Shown: positions 35,969 through 48,310, counted from the stretch's first letter. The stretch is DNA of 64,000 nucleotides from Pseudomonas fluorescens (GCF_902497745.1 NZ_CABVHJ010000005.1:124001-188000), one strand, 5' to 3'. Notes: a model not told the origin generated them from the sequence alone. Numbers and translations are program-made.

Positions 35969-36442
35969 GTGCTGACTCATCTCGATTCCCAAGGTCGCGC
36001 CAACATGGTCGACGTCACCGAAAAAGCCGTGACGTTCCGTGAAGCGACGGCCCAAGCGCTGGTGCGCATGCTCCCCGAAACGCTGCAGATGATCGTCAGC
36101 GGCGGCCATCCCAAGGGCGACGTGTTTGCTGTGGCGCGCATTGCCGGCATTCAGGCGGCGAAGAAAACCAGCGATCTGATTCCCCTGTGCCATCCGCTGA
36201 TGCTCACTGGCGTAAAAGTCGAGCTCAGCGCGGATGGCGACGACACCGTGCGCATCGTCGCCCGTTGCAAACTGTCCGGGCAGACCGGCGTCGAGATGGA
36301 AGCGTTGACTGCCGCCAGCGTCGCCGCCCTGACCATCTACGACATGTGCAAAGCCGTGGATCGTGGCATGACCATCGAAAGCGTGCGCCTGCTGGAGAAA
36401 GTGGGCGGCAAGAGCGGGCACTTTCAGGCGGAGCAGCCATGA
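35969..36442 (+). CDS. moaC: Cyclic pyranopterin monophosphate synthase MoaC
   Basis: A 157-residue enzyme that, after MoaA, forms cyclic pyranopterin monophosphate in molybdenum-cofactor synthesis. The conserved blocks are present: [27 protein letters not shown] and [19 protein letters not shown] with the active-site Lys and Asp residues. It starts at GTG with AGGAG seven bases upstream. Its stop overlaps the moaD start as ATGA, so moaC, moaD and moaE form one unit. Confidence 0.96.
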   Translation: MLTHLDSQGRANMVDVTEKAVTFREATAQALVRMLPETLQMIVSGGHPKGDVFAVARIAGIQAAKKTSDLIPLCHPLMLTGVKVELSADGDDTVRIVARCKLSGQTGVEMEALTAASVAALTIYDMCKAVDRGMTIESVRLLEKVGGKSGHFQAEQP

Positions 36443-36681
36443 ACCTGACCGTGAAGTTTTTTGCCCGTTACCGTGAAGCGCTGGGCGTGGATTCGCTGAA
36501 GGTTGCAGGCGATTTCGCTACCGTCGACGACGTGCGTGCATTGCTCGCGCAACGTGATGGCGCCGAGGTGCTAAGCGAGCAGAACCTGATGTGCGCGCGC
36601 AACGAAGACCTCTGCCAACTTGACGAGCCGGTGGTCGATGGCGATGAAGTGGCATTTTTTCCTACCGTGACCGGAGGCTGA
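36439..36681 (+). CDS. moaD: Molybdopterin synthase small subunit MoaD
   Basis: An 80-residue ubiquitin-like sulfur carrier. The protein ends in the Gly-Gly tail (PTVTGG) that is thiocarboxylated and donates sulfur in the MoaE active site. The ATG at 36439 overlaps the moaC stop by four bases, and moaE begins three bases after its stop. Start and length fit the family. Confidence 0.95.
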   Translation: MNLTVKFFARYREALGVDSLKVAGDFATVDDVRALLAQRDGAEVLSEQNLMCARNEDLCQLDEPVVDGDEVAFFPTVTGG

Positions 36682-36684
36682 GCC

Positions 36685-37137
36685 ATGGCGATTCGCGTGC
36701 AGGCCACGCCGTTCGATCCGGGCGCTGAAGTCAACGCGATGCACGCAGCCAACGTCGGCGTCGGCGCAGTGGTGAGTTTTGTCGGCTACGTGCGCGACTT
36801 CAACGACGGGCTGGATGTGGCGGGGATGTTCCTCGAACACTATCCGGGCATGACCGAAAAGGCCCTCGGCAAAATCGCCATCGAAGCCGAACAGCGCTGG
36901 CCGTTGCTGAAACTGGAAGTGCTGCACCGCATCGGCGCACTGGAACCGGGCGAACCGATCGTGTTTGTCGGCGCCGCCAGCGCCCATCGCCAGGCTGCCT
37001 TCGATGCCTGCGCCTTCGTCATGGACTACCTGAAAACCCGTGCACCGTTCTGGAAGAAAGAGAACACCAGCGACGGGCCGCGATGGGTTGAGGGGCGGGA
37101 CAGTGATCATGCTGCCGCCGATCGCTGGAAAAAGTAA
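36685..37137 (+). CDS. moaE: Molybdopterin synthase large subunit MoaE
   Basis: A 150-residue catalytic subunit that converts cyclic pyranopterin monophosphate to molybdopterin using thiocarboxylated MoaD. Characteristic segments are VGAVVSFVGYVRDFNDG, LEHYPGMTEKAL, FVGAASAHRQAAFDAC and the catalytic-lysine region LKTRAPFWKKE. GGAGG precedes the start within the end of moaD. It is the last gene of moaCDE here. Confidence 0.96.
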   Translation: MAIRVQATPFDPGAEVNAMHAANVGVGAVVSFVGYVRDFNDGLDVAGMFLEHYPGMTEKALGKIAIEAEQRWPLLKLEVLHRIGALEPGEPIVFVGAASAHRQAAFDACAFVMDYLKTRAPFWKKENTSDGPRWVEGRDSDHAAADRWKK

Positions 37138-37162
37138 GTCCTCTAGCGCCCTTCAGTAAGCC

Positions 37163-37255
37163 TTCGCGAGCAGGCTCGCTCCCACATTGGATCTTCATGA
37201 ACGCAGATATTGTGTTCGCTACAGATCCCCTGTGGGAGCGAGCCTGCTCGCGAAG
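37163..37255. repeat. Family A REP pair, tail-to-tail
   Basis: TTCGCGAGCAGGCTCGCTCC and GGAGCGAGCCTGCTCGCGAA are inverted across about 45 bases, downstream of moaE. Confidence 0.85.
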
Positions 37256-37404
37256 GCGTCATCTGTGTCACCACAATCTTGCCTCTCTGGCCCGATTGAC
37301 GGCTTGTACGTATAAGTCCAATATGGATTTCCAAGTACAAAAAGCTTCAATCTTGCCGCTCGTAGCTACCCGCTTCCAGCCGCTCTTCTTCATCTTGCCA
37401 AACC

Positions 37405-37412
37405 AACAACAA
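37405..37412 (+). promoter_or_regulatory. Possible Hfq/Crc (AANAANAA) site before the binding-protein gene
   Basis: AACAACAA lies 18-25 bases before the ATG at 37430 and fits the catabolite-repression motif AANAANAA of Pseudomonas. GAGAGAACG is the only ribosome-binding-like sequence nearby. Confidence 0.45.
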
Positions 37413-37429
37413 CCCGCGAGAGAACGAAC

Positions 37430-38206
37430 ATGAAGAAACTCCCCCTCATCACCGGTCTGGCCTTCAGCCTGTTGTCCTGCGCCAGCGTGTTCGCCGCTGA
37501 GCAAACCCTGCGCATCGGTATCGAAGCCGCTTACCCACCCTTCGCCTCAAAAACCGACAAAGGTGAAATAGTCGGTTTCGACTACGACATCGGCAACGCC
37601 CTGTGCGCGCAGATGAAGGTCAAGTGTGTGTGGGTCGAAGGTGAGTTCGACGGTCTGATTCCTTCGCTGAAAGTGAAGAAGATCGACATGGCGCTGTCAT
37701 CGATGACCATTAACGAAGACCGCAAGAAGTCGGTGGATTTCACCCACAAATACTATTTCACCTCGTCGCGGCTGGTGATGAAGGAAGGCGCCAGCGTTGA
37801 CGATCAATACGCCAGCCTGAAGGGCAAGAACGTCGGCGTGCAGCGTGCGACCACGACCGATCGTTACGCCACCGAGGTGTTCGAGCCGAAGGGCATCAAC
37901 GTCAAGCGCTACAGCAACAACGAAGAGATCTACATGGACCTGGCGGCAGGGCGGCTGGATGCGATTTTTGCCGACACCATTCCGTTGAATGACTTTTTGT
38001 CGATGCCGCGTGGCAAGGGCTATGCGTTTGTCGGGCCTGAGTTGAAGGATCCGAAGTACGTGGGCGAGGGTGCGGGGATTGCAGTGCGCAAGGGCAATGC
38101 TGAACTGGTCAGCCAGTTGAATGGCGCCATTGATGGCATTCGCGCGAGTGGCGAGTACCAGAAGATTTCCGAGAAGTATTTCAAGTCCGACATTTACGGC
38201 GACTGA
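37430..38206 (+). CDS. Periplasmic arginine/ornithine/lysine-type binding protein
   Basis: A 258-residue type-II periplasmic binding protein with a signal peptide (about residues 1-23, ending SVFAA). The family sequence [16 protein letters not shown], then [10 protein letters not shown] and a ligand-contact region [18 protein letters not shown] follow. It resembles LAO/HisJ/AotJ proteins. It converges on dauR; in P. aeruginosa a binding-protein gene of this class (PA3865) also adjoins dauBAR, which suggests basic amino acids or D-arginine as ligands. No permease or ATPase gene is beside it, so it must share membrane subunits encoded elsewhere. Confidence 0.85.
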   Translation: MKKLPLITGLAFSLLSCASVFAAEQTLRIGIEAAYPPFASKTDKGEIVGFDYDIGNALCAQMKVKCVWVEGEFDGLIPSLKVKKIDMALSSMTINEDRKKSVDFTHKYYFTSSRLVMKEGASVDDQYASLKGKNVGVQRATTTDRYATEVFEPKGINVKRYSNNEEIYMDLAAGRLDAIFADTIPLNDFLSMPRGKGYAFVGPELKDPKYVGEGAGIAVRKGNAELVSQLNGAIDGIRASGEYQKISEKYFKSDIYGD

Positions 38207-38215
38207 TCAATCGCA

Positions 38216-38290
38216 TTCGCGAGCAAGCTCGCTCCCACATTGGATCTGTGGTGTTCAGAAATCCATTGTGGGAGCGAGCTTGCTCGCGAA
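38216..38290. repeat. Family A REP pair, tail-to-tail
   Basis: TTCGCGAGCAAGCTCGCTCC and GGAGCGAGCTTGCTCGCGAA lie in inverted order between the convergent binding-protein and dauR genes. Confidence 0.85.
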
Positions 38291-38316
38291 GAGGCCGGAA
38301 CTATCGATGAAGATCT

Positions 38317-38943
38317 CTAGCCCTTCATTTCCTTCAAATGTTTGTACACCGTCGCCCGCCCCATGTTCAGCACATTGGCCACATAGTTCGACGCACTCTT
38401 GCCCTTGAACGCGCCTTCGGCGTGCAGCGCCAGCACCAGTTCACGTTTGTGATCGCGGGTCAGCAGATTCAGGCTCAGTTGCCGTTCGCGCAGCCAGGCG
38501 TGGAGGAAGGTGTTGATGCGTTCCTGCCAGTCATCGCGAAACAGTGAATCCGGTTGCGGGATCAGTTTGCTCGGTGAGAGGAACAGGTCCAGCGCTGCCT
38601 TGGCATTTTCGAACAGCGAAATATTCAGATTGATGCACAGCACTGCCAGTGGCAGACCTTCGCCGTCGCGCAGGACGCTGCTCAGGCTGCGAATCTTCTG
38701 GCCGTCCCAATTGAGCTTTTCGTACGGGCCGATGTTCCGCTCGGCGACATCCTCGCTGAGCATGTCTTCCAATGACGAATCGTCACCGATTTCACGCTTG
38801 GACAGGTTGTTGGCAATGTAGTCGACCTTCTGCGTGCGCAGGTCGTGCAGCACCACTTCGGCGTGGGGAAAGAACAGTGTGGCGATGGCATCGGCGATGG
38901 CACGGTAGTTATCCAGCGCCGGGTCGAATTCAGGGGCGGTCAT
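38317..38943 (-). CDS. dauR: YheO-like PAS/HTH regulator, DauR homologue
   Basis: A 208-residue transcription factor. An N-terminal YheO-like PAS domain (about residues 10-115, with FFPHAEVVLHDLRTQKVDYI) is followed by a C-terminal helix-turn-helix (about 165-205) ending ASNYVANVLNMGRATVYKHL. DauR represses dauBAR in P. aeruginosa and responds to D-arginine; identity here rests on domain layout and the adjoining dauA and dauB. The ATG at 38943 is used because a 27-residue upstream extension lacks family similarity and GGAG is about ten bases upstream. It lies 93 bases after dauA. Confidence 0.85.
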   Translation of the reverse strand: MTAPEFDPALDNYRAIADAIATLFFPHAEVVLHDLRTQKVDYIANNLSKREIGDDSSLEDMLSEDVAERNIGPYEKLNWDGQKIRSLSSVLRDGEGLPLAVLCINLNISLFENAKAALDLFLSPSKLIPQPDSLFRDDWQERINTFLHAWLRERQLSLNLLTRDHKRELVLALHAEGAFKGKSASNYVANVLNMGRATVYKHLKEMKG

Positions 38944-39036
38944 GACAGTGGAGCTCCAGGCAGCGTCAACGCCTCCGTGATCAGGAGGCGCTGCGAGTGT
39001 GCCGCAATCCGTTGGGCGCGTCATCCGGATGGACGA

Positions 39037-40300
<1,264 letters not shown>

Positions 40301-40315
40301 ATGGGATTTTTGGCG

Positions 40316-41260
40316 TTAGTGGGTTAAGTGGTAAATCGCATTGGCGAGGGCGATGTCTTCCAGGCCCAAGCCGATTGAACGGAAGAACACGTGACGATCG
40401 TAAGCGGGGCGCTGGACTTTTTCGCTGAGCAGATCCGCCAGGTCGCCAACAATCGAATCCTTGCTCCAGCCATATTGTTCACTGGCAATCAACATCTCAC
40501 CCGCCGAGCGCGGCGTGGTCAGACGATAGTCACAGAACACCTGCATGTCGTTGAGGCTCTGCGGCGGCACTTCGTGGGCACGTGGGGCGTTGGTGCTGAT
40601 CGAGGTGATCAGCGCCGGTTTGCTCAACGCGGCCGGATCGATCACCGGCCCGGCTGACGAGGTGCACAGCATGATCACATCGGCCTCGGCGATGGCCGCT
40701 TCACGGCTGTCAGCGATCTTCAGATTGGGCGTCATGGCTTTCAACAGTGATTGAGTTTGCACGTCGGCGGACAAACTTGGCGAATACAGGCTGATGCTCT
40801 GCCAGTCACGCAGTGATTTCACATAGTGCAGATGCGCCTGGGCAACCTTGCCGCTGCCGATGATCGCCAGTCGCGTGGCATTCAGCGGCGCGAGGGCGTC
40901 GACCGCCACGGCGGTGGTCGCAGCGGTGCGCGCGGTGGTCAGTTCACCGGCATCGCAGAGCAGCAGCGGCTGACCGGTTTTCATCGACATCAGCAGTGTC
41001 CACGCCGTTACCAGCGCACCTTGCTCGCGAACGATGTACGGCGAAGTCTTCACGCCGTACACGCCGTCCTCAGCCAGCACACCCAAATAGTTGATGAAGT
41101 CGCCGGCACCTTGAGGAAATTCCACCATTTGTTGCGCCGGTTGCACGGCATTACCCGCTGCAAGGTCGCGAAACAGCTCGCGCAGGATCTGCGGCACATC
41201 GATGCGCGCCAGCAGCTCGCGGGCCTGATGTTGGTCGATCACGTAGGGCGTAGTGGACAT
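40316..41260 (-). CDS. dauB: Ornithine-cyclodeaminase-family NADP-dependent dehydrogenase DauB
   Basis: A 314-residue protein of the ornithine cyclodeaminase/mu-crystallin family. It has the Rossmann motif IIGSGKVAQAHLHYVKS (about residues 127-143) and the preceding DAGELTTARTAATTAVA. In P. aeruginosa DauB reduces 2-ketoarginine to L-arginine, completing DauA-driven racemisation of D-arginine. GGAG lies eight bases before the ATG. It is the first gene of the dauBAR order, and the REPIN at 40211-40300 follows it. Confidence 0.88.
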   Translation of the reverse strand: MSTTPYVIDQHQARELLARIDVPQILRELFRDLAAGNAVQPAQQMVEFPQGAGDFINYLGVLAEDGVYGVKTSPYIVREQGALVTAWTLLMSMKTGQPLLLCDAGELTTARTAATTAVAVDALAPLNATRLAIIGSGKVAQAHLHYVKSLRDWQSISLYSPSLSADVQTQSLLKAMTPNLKIADSREAAIAEADVIMLCTSSAGPVIDPAALSKPALITSISTNAPRAHEVPPQSLNDMQVFCDYRLTTPRSAGEMLIASEQYGWSKDSIVGDLADLLSEKVQRPAYDRHVFFRSIGLGLEDIALANAIYHLTH

Positions 41261-41345
41261 GTCAGGCTCCGCAGTCTGAATAAACTAATTTGTCCATTAT
41301 GGACTTTTAGTTTTATCGGGCAAGCACCTGATGAAAATCCGGGCG

Positions 41346-41380
41346 AAAAAAAAGCGCAGTCCGTTGCCGGCTGCGCTTTT
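41346..41380 (-). terminator. Rho-independent terminator of rhlB
   Basis: On the minus strand AAAAGCGCAG and CTGCGCTTTT form a ten-base stem followed by a run of T. It lies 15 bases after the rhlB stop. Confidence 0.9.
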
Positions 41381-41394
41381 CTTTTAAACGTCGC

Positions 41395-42873
41395 TTACTG
41401 CGGACGCTTGCGCTCAACCGCACGCAACAGATGCGTCGGCGGCGTTTCACAGCTGATCTTGCGACCGAGTTTCTCTTCGATGGACGGCAACTGGTAGGAG
41501 TCGTCCTCACCGGCGAAGCTGATTGACACGCCATCGGCGCCGGCACGACCGGTCCGGCCGATGCGGTGCACGTAGTCGTCCGGGACTTCCGGCAGGGTGA
41601 AGTTGATCACGTGGCTGATGCCGTCGATGTGGATGCCGCGACCGGCCACGTCGGTGGCGACCAGCACGCGAATCTTGCCTTCGCGGAAACCTTCCAGGGT
41701 CTTGATGCGTTTGTGTTGCGGCACATCGCCGGACAACTGCGCAGCATTCACACCGTCGCGCACCAGACGCTCTTCGATGCGACGGACTTCGTCTTTGCGG
41801 TTGGCGAAGACCATCACCCGCTCCCAGCCATTATCATTGACCAGGTTGTAGAGCAATTTGTACTTGTCGGCACCGGCCACCGCATAGATGTGTTGCTCGA
41901 CGTTTTCGCTGGCGACGTTGGTGACTTCGATTTCGACGATGGACGGATCGGTGGTCCACTGCTTGGCGAGGTTCATCACGTCTTCGGTGAAGGTCGCGGA
42001 GAACAGCAGGGTCTGGCGCTCGGACTTCGGCGGCGTCTGGCGAATGATCTGCCGTACTTGCGGGATGAAGCCCATGTCGAGCATGCGGTCGGCTTCGTCC
42101 AGCACCATCACTTCGACCATGTCCAGGTGCACATCGCCACGCTGGTTGAAGTCGAGCAGACGGCCCGGTGTGGCAACGAGGATGTCGCAATGGCGCGCTT
42201 CGAGGTGCTTGAGCTGCTTGTCGAAATCCATACCGCCAACAAACGTCATGACGTTGAGGCCGGTGTACTTGGTCAGGTCGGCAGCGTCCTTGGCGATTTG
42301 CACCACCAGCTCACGGGTCGGCGCGATGATCAGCGCACGGGGTTCACCCATGTAGCGTTCTTTCGGCGGTGGCGTTTGCAGCAACTGAGTGATGATCGAG
42401 ATCAGGAACGCGGCGGTTTTACCGGTGCCGGTCTGCGCGCGGCCAATGGCGTCTTTGCCGGCGAGGGTGAAGCCCAGCACCTGCGCCTGGATCGGCGTGC
42501 AATACGGGAAGCCCAGATCCTGAATGGCGTGCATCAGTTCTGGAGACAGATTGAAATCGTGGAAGCGGGTTTTGCCTTCCTGTGGCTCGACGACGAAGTC
42601 TTCGAGTTTCCACGGAATAACCGGCGCCTTGGGCTTCGGTTCGCGGCGTGGCTTAACCGGTTTCGGCGCTTCGCTGCGGGCAGGTTCGGCGGCGATGGGC
42701 GCGGCCGGTGCCGGTTGCGGTGCTTGCTTCGGTGCCGCTACGGGAGCAGGGCGGTCGGCCTGTGGCGCATCGTTGCGATGACCGGGGGCGTGCGACGGCG
42801 CACTGGGAACTGGCGCGAGCTGCTCAGCCTCGCTTTTACCGAACATCTTCTTGAGTGCTTTGAGCACGGTCAT
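41395..42873 (-). CDS. rhlB: DEAD-box RNA helicase RhlB
   Basis: A 492-residue ATP-dependent RNA helicase. An N-terminal extension of about 85 residues is rich in Ala, Pro and Lys and probably disordered. The helicase core follows with the Q motif region [10 protein letters not shown], motif I AQTGTGKT, motif II DEAD, motif III SAT and motif [12 protein letters not shown]. The C-terminus ends in basic residues. RhlB-type helicases unwind RNA in the degradosome and aid translation. In P. aeruginosa rhlB (PA3861) also adjoins dauBAR. It is monocistronic with its own terminator. Confidence 0.92.
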   Translation of the reverse strand: MTVLKALKKMFGKSEAEQLAPVPSAPSHAPGHRNDAPQADRPAPVAAPKQAPQPAPAAPIAAEPARSEAPKPVKPRREPKPKAPVIPWKLEDFVVEPQEGKTRFHDFNLSPELMHAIQDLGFPYCTPIQAQVLGFTLAGKDAIGRAQTGTGKTAAFLISIITQLLQTPPPKERYMGEPRALIIAPTRELVVQIAKDAADLTKYTGLNVMTFVGGMDFDKQLKHLEARHCDILVATPGRLLDFNQRGDVHLDMVEVMVLDEADRMLDMGFIPQVRQIIRQTPPKSERQTLLFSATFTEDVMNLAKQWTTDPSIVEIEVTNVASENVEQHIYAVAGADKYKLLYNLVNDNGWERVMVFANRKDEVRRIEERLVRDGVNAAQLSGDVPQHKRIKTLEGFREGKIRVLVATDVAGRGIHIDGISHVINFTLPEVPDDYVHRIGRTGRAGADGVSISFAGEDDSYQLPSIEEKLGRKISCETPPTHLLRAVERKRPQ

Positions 42874-42970
42874 CTCATCAATTGGTTAAGGAATGTACGC
42901 CGGCCAGTGTAATGCAAGAAACGGGCGCGGCGTAGGGGGAGGGATCAAAGGGCGATTTTAATCTCGACGC

Positions 42971-44095
<1,125 letters not shown>

Positions 44096-45127
44096 ATGAA
44101 GATGTTGAAATCCACTCTGGCGATCGTGACTGCAGCAACAGTTCTCGGTGTCAGCGGGTTCGCTCAGGCGGGTGCAACCCTGGATGCAGTGCAAAAGAAA
44201 GGTTTCGTGCAGTGTGGCGTGAGCGACGGCCTGCCGGGCTTCTCGGTACCGGACGCGACCGGCAAGATCCTCGGGATCGACGCTGACGTCTGCCGCGCTG
44301 TGGCCGCTGCCGTCTTCGGCGATGCGACCAAAGTCAAATTCAGTCAGTTGAACGCCAAAGAGCGCTTCACCGCGCTGCAATCGGGCGAGATCGACATTCT
44401 GTCGCGCAACACCACCATGACCAGCTCCCGTGACGCGGGCATGGGCCTGAAATTCCCGGGCTTCATTACTTACTACGACGGCATCGGCTTCCTGGTGAAC
44501 AACAAGCTGGGCGTGAAAAGTGCCAAAGAGCTGGACGGTGCAACCATCTGCATCCAGGCCGGTACCACCACCGAGCTGAACGTTTCCGACTACTTCCGTG
44601 GCAACGGTCTGAAATACACCCCGATCACTTTCGACACCTCCGATGAAAGCGCCAAGTCGCTGGAATCCGGTCGTTGCGACGTTCTGACCTCGGACAAGTC
44701 CCAGCTGTTCGCCCAGCGCTCCAAGCTGGCATCGCCGAAGGACTACGTGGTTCTGCCGGAAACCATTTCCAAAGAACCGCTGGGCCCGGTCGTGCGTAAC
44801 GGCGACGACGAGTGGCTGGCCATCGTGCGTTGGGTTGGCTACGCGCTGCTCAACACCGAAGAAGCCGGCATCACTTCGAAGAACGTCGAAGCTGAAGCCA
44901 AGTCGACCAAGAACCCGGACGTCGCCCGTATGCTCGGCGCTGACGGCGAGTACGGCAAAGACCTGAAACTGCCGAAAGACTGGGTGGTGCAGATCGTTAA
45001 ACAAGTCGGCAACTACGGTGAAATCTTCGAGAAAAACCTCGGCAAGAGCACACCGCTGGAAATCGACCGCGGCTTGAACGCCCTGTGGAACAACGGCGGC
45101 ATTCAGTACGCACCACCAGTGCGCTAA
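44096..45127 (+). CDS. aapJ: General L-amino-acid ABC transporter, periplasmic binding protein AapJ
   Basis: A 343-residue periplasmic binding protein with a signal peptide (about residues 1-24, ending GFAQAG). Typical AapJ/BztA segments are VQCGVSDGLPGFS, GIDADVCRAVAAAVFGD, and RNTTMTSSRDAGMGLKFP. It delivers a broad range of L-amino acids to AapQMP. GGAGG is seven bases before the start. It is the first gene of aapJQMP; a strong hairpin follows its stop, which could favour higher levels of this subunit than of the membrane parts. Confidence 0.94.
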   Translation: MKMLKSTLAIVTAATVLGVSGFAQAGATLDAVQKKGFVQCGVSDGLPGFSVPDATGKILGIDADVCRAVAAAVFGDATKVKFSQLNAKERFTALQSGEIDILSRNTTMTSSRDAGMGLKFPGFITYYDGIGFLVNNKLGVKSAKELDGATICIQAGTTTELNVSDYFRGNGLKYTPITFDTSDESAKSLESGRCDVLTSDKSQLFAQRSKLASPKDYVVLPETISKEPLGPVVRNGDDEWLAIVRWVGYALLNTEEAGITSKNVEAEAKSTKNPDVARMLGADGEYGKDLKLPKDWVVQIVKQVGNYGEIFEKNLGKSTPLEIDRGLNALWNNGGIQYAPPVR

Positions 45128-45134
45128 TGGTTCT

Positions 45135-45163
45135 ATCGCCCGGCGGGCCAACCGCCGGGTGAT
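45135..45163 (+). promoter_or_regulatory. Intercistronic hairpin between aapJ and aapQ
   Basis: CCCGGCGG (45139-45146) pairs with CCGCCGGG (45152-45159), and flanking ATC/GAT extends the stem. No T-run follows directly. It may act as a partial terminator or a 3' stabiliser of aapJ mRNA. Confidence 0.65.
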
Positions 45164-45193
45164 GTTCTTGTTCCATTTTTTCCGGGGCACTTC

Positions 45194-46375
45194 ATGCAAA
45201 ATTCAATCGGCGCACCAAAGCAGAGGCTCAGCCTCAGCGATCCACGAGTGCGTGCGTGGCTATTCCAGATCATCACCGTTGTGGCGGTGGTCTCGCTGGG
45301 TTGGTACCTGTTCGACAACACGCAAACCAACCTTCAGCACCGGGGCATTACCTCCGGTTTCGGCTTTCTGGAGCGCAGTGCCGGGTTCGGCATCGCTCAA
45401 CACCTGATCGACTACACGGAAGCGGACAGCTATGCCCGCGTGTTTGTCATCGGTCTGCTCAACACCCTGTTGGTGACTGTGATTGGCGTGATTCTGGCGA
45501 CGATCCTCGGTTTCATCATCGGTGTAGCGCGGCTGTCGCAGAACTGGATCATCAGCAAACTGGCGACCGTGTATGTGGAAGTGTTCCGCAACATTCCGCC
45601 GCTGCTGCAGATTCTTTTCTGGTACTTCGCGGTATTCCTGACCATGCCGGGACCGCGCAACAGCCACAACTTCGGCGACACTTTCTTCGTCAGCAGCCGT
45701 GGCCTGAACATGCCGGCTGCATTGGCTGCTGACGGTTTCTGGGCGTTCGTGATCAGCATCGTGGTGGCCATCGTCGGCATCGTGCTGATGACGCGCTGGG
45801 CCAACAAGCGCTTTGAAGAAACCGGCGTGCCGTTCCACAAGTTCTGGGTAGGCCTGGCGATTCTGCTGGTGATCCCGACCTTGTGCGCACTGATCTTCGG
45901 CGCTCCGCTGCACTGGGAAATGCCCGAGCTCAAAGGCTTCAACTTTGTTGGCGGTTGGGTGCTGATCCCGGAACTGCTCGCCTTGACCCTGGCCCTGACC
46001 GTGTACACCGCGGCGTTCATCGCCGAGATCGTGCGTTCCGGGATCAAGTCGGTTAGCCATGGCCAGACCGAAGCGGCGCGTTCGCTCGGCCTGCGCAACG
46101 GTCCGACCCTGCGCAAGGTGATCATTCCGCAGGCCCTGCGCGTGATCATTCCGCCGCTGACCAGCCAATACCTCAACCTGGCGAAAAACTCTTCGCTGGC
46201 GGCCGGTATCGGTTACCCGGAAATGGTTTCTTTGTTCGCCGGCACCGTGCTCAACCAGACCGGTCAGGCGATCGAGGTGATTGCCATCACCATGAGCGTG
46301 TACCTGGCGATCAGTATCAGCATTTCCCTGCTGATGAACTGGTACAACAAGCGCATTGCGCTGATCGAGCGGTAA
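45194..46375 (+). CDS. aapQ: Amino-acid ABC transporter permease AapQ
   Basis: A 393-residue inner-membrane permease of the polar-amino-acid family. It has an N-terminal extension with an extra helix and the EAA-type loop in the last quarter (GQTEAARSLGLRNGPTLRKV) that contacts the ATPase. The YVEVFRNIPPLLQILFWYF signature of this family is present. It is 66 bases after aapJ (hairpin in between) and ten bases before aapM. Confidence 0.93.
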   Translation: MQNSIGAPKQRLSLSDPRVRAWLFQIITVVAVVSLGWYLFDNTQTNLQHRGITSGFGFLERSAGFGIAQHLIDYTEADSYARVFVIGLLNTLLVTVIGVILATILGFIIGVARLSQNWIISKLATVYVEVFRNIPPLLQILFWYFAVFLTMPGPRNSHNFGDTFFVSSRGLNMPAALAADGFWAFVISIVVAIVGIVLMTRWANKRFEETGVPFHKFWVGLAILLVIPTLCALIFGAPLHWEMPELKGFNFVGGWVLIPELLALTLALTVYTAAFIAEIVRSGIKSVSHGQTEAARSLGLRNGPTLRKVIIPQALRVIIPPLTSQYLNLAKNSSLAAGIGYPEMVSLFAGTVLNQTGQAIEVIAITMSVYLAISISISLLMNWYNKRIALIER

Positions 46376-46385
46376 GGAAAAGCGC

Positions 46386-47480
46386 ATGAGTACTCATACT
46401 TTCAAACCCGACATGCCCCCACCGAACAGCAGCATCGGCGTGGTGGCGTGGATGCGCGCGAACATGTTCTCCAGCTGGCTCAACACCTTGCTGACGCTGT
46501 TTGCGTTCTACCTGATCTACCTCGTGGTGCCACCGATTCTCAGTTGGGCGATTGTCGATGCCAACTGGGTCGGCACCACGCGCGCCGATTGCACCAAGGA
46601 AGGCGCCTGCTGGGTGTTCATTCAGCAGCGTTTCGGCCAGTTCATGTACGGCTACTACCCGACGGAACTGCGCTGGCGCGTGGACCTGACCGTGTGGCTG
46701 GCAGTCATCGGCGCGGCGCCTTTGTTCATCTCCCGTGTACCGCATAAAGCGATCTACGGGCTGAGCTTCCTGGTGCTGTACCCGATCATTGCCTTCATCC
46801 TGCTGCACGGTGGTTTCGGTTTGACCAACGTGGCGACCAGCCAGTGGGGCGGCCTGATGCTGACTCTGGTGATCGCCACTGTCGGTATCGCCGGTGCGTT
46901 GCCGCTGGGGATTGTGCTGGCGCTGGGTCGACGTTCGAACATGCCGGCGATTCGTGTGGTCTGCGTGACCTTCATCGAATTCTGGCGCGGCGTGCCGTTG
47001 ATCACCGTGCTGTTCATGTCCTCGGTGATGCTGCCGCTGTTCCTGCCTGAAGGCATGAACTTCGACAAGCTGCTGCGGGCGCTGATCGGCGTGATCCTGT
47101 TCCAGTCGGCGTACGTGGCTGAGGTGGTGCGCGGCGGTCTGCAAGCGATCCCCAAAGGTCAGTACGAAGCGGCTGCAGCGATGGGCCTCGGTTACTGGCG
47201 TTCGATGGGCCTGGTGATCCTGCCGCAAGCCCTGAAGCTGGTGATCCCCGGCATCGTCAACACCTTCATTGCGCTGTTCAAGGACACCAGTCTGGTGATC
47301 ATCATCGGCCTGTTTGACCTGCTCAACAGCGTCAAGCAAGCCGCTGCCGATCCGAAATGGCTGGGCATGGCCACCGAAGGCTACGTGTTCGCCGCCCTGG
47401 TGTTCTGGATTTTCTGTTTTGGTATGTCGCGCTATTCCATGCATCTGGAACGCAAGCTCGACACTGGCCACAAGCGTTAG
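46386..47480 (+). CDS. aapM: Amino-acid ABC transporter permease AapM
   Basis: A 364-residue inner-membrane permease pairing with AapQ. About eight hydrophobic segments are seen, with the family motif IEFWRGVPLITVLFMSSVML and the cytoplasmic EAA loop KGQYEAAAAMGLGYWRSMGL. A Cys-containing periplasmic loop (RADCTKEGACWVF) lies near residue 65. It ends 11 bases before aapP, consistent with co-translation of the transporter core. Confidence 0.93.
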   Translation: MSTHTFKPDMPPPNSSIGVVAWMRANMFSSWLNTLLTLFAFYLIYLVVPPILSWAIVDANWVGTTRADCTKEGACWVFIQQRFGQFMYGYYPTELRWRVDLTVWLAVIGAAPLFISRVPHKAIYGLSFLVLYPIIAFILLHGGFGLTNVATSQWGGLMLTLVIATVGIAGALPLGIVLALGRRSNMPAIRVVCVTFIEFWRGVPLITVLFMSSVMLPLFLPEGMNFDKLLRALIGVILFQSAYVAEVVRGGLQAIPKGQYEAAAAMGLGYWRSMGLVILPQALKLVIPGIVNTFIALFKDTSLVIIIGLFDLLNSVKQAAADPKWLGMATEGYVFAALVFWIFCFGMSRYSMHLERKLDTGHKR

Positions 47481-47491
47481 GAGTTGTGTAA

Positions 47492-48256
47492 ATGAGTGAA
47501 GCAATCAAAAAGCCTGCAGGTCCTGAAGGCATTATTCAGATGCAGGGCGTCAACAAGTGGTACGGCCAGTTCCACGTGCTCAAAGACATCAACCTCAACG
47601 TCAAACAGGGCGAGCGTATCGTTCTGTGCGGCCCGTCGGGTTCCGGCAAGTCCACGACGATTCGTTGCCTCAATCGACTGGAAGAGCACCAGCAGGGCCG
47701 CATCGTCGTCGACGGCGTGGAACTGACCAACGACCTCAAGCAGATCGAAGCGATCCGCCGCGAAGTCGGCATGGTGTTCCAGCACTTCAACCTGTTCCCG
47801 CACCTGACCATTCTGCAGAACTGCACCCTGGCGCCGATGTGGGTACGCAAGATGCCCAAGCGCAAGGCCGAGGAAATCGCCATGCATTACCTGGAACGCG
47901 TACGCATTCCAGAGCAGGCGCACAAGTTTCCGGGACAACTGTCCGGTGGTCAGCAGCAGCGTGTGGCAATCGCCCGCGCCCTGTGCATGAAGCCGAAAAT
48001 CATGCTGTTCGATGAGCCGACTTCAGCGCTCGATCCAGAGATGGTGAAGGAAGTACTCGACACCATGATCGGTCTGGCTGAAGACGGCATGACCATGCTT
48101 TGCGTGACTCACGAAATGGGTTTTGCCCGCACCGTGGCCAACCGCGTGATCTTCATGGACAAGGGTGAAATCGTTGAGCAGGCGGCGCCGAATGACTTCT
48201 TCGATAATCCGCAGAATGAGCGGACGAAGTTGTTCTTGAGTCAGATTTTGCATTGA
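47492..48256 (+). CDS. aapP: Amino-acid ABC transporter ATP-binding protein AapP
   Basis: A 254-residue ATPase of the polar-amino-acid ABC family: Walker [10 protein letters not shown], signature [15 protein letters not shown], Walker [13 protein letters not shown] and the switch histidine in CVTHEMGF. It energises uptake through AapQM. It is the last gene of the operon, followed by a bidirectional terminator shared with the convergent mqsRA genes. Confidence 0.96.
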   Translation: MSEAIKKPAGPEGIIQMQGVNKWYGQFHVLKDINLNVKQGERIVLCGPSGSGKSTTIRCLNRLEEHQQGRIVVDGVELTNDLKQIEAIRREVGMVFQHFNLFPHLTILQNCTLAPMWVRKMPKRKAEEIAMHYLERVRIPEQAHKFPGQLSGGQQQRVAIARALCMKPKIMLFDEPTSALDPEMVKEVLDTMIGLAEDGMTMLCVTHEMGFARTVANRVIFMDKGEIVEQAAPNDFFDNPQNERTKLFLSQILH

Positions 48257-48275
48257 TGGTTTGTGTGTAAAAACG

Positions 48276-48306
48276 AACCCGGCCTTGTGCCGGGTTTGTT
48301 TTTTTG
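48276..48306. terminator. Bidirectional terminator between aapP and mqsA
   Basis: AACCCGGC and GCCGGGTT form the stem with loop CTTGT. Seven or more T follow on the plus strand, and TTTTT follows after two bases on the minus strand. Confidence 0.9.
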
Positions 48307-48310
48307 TGGG

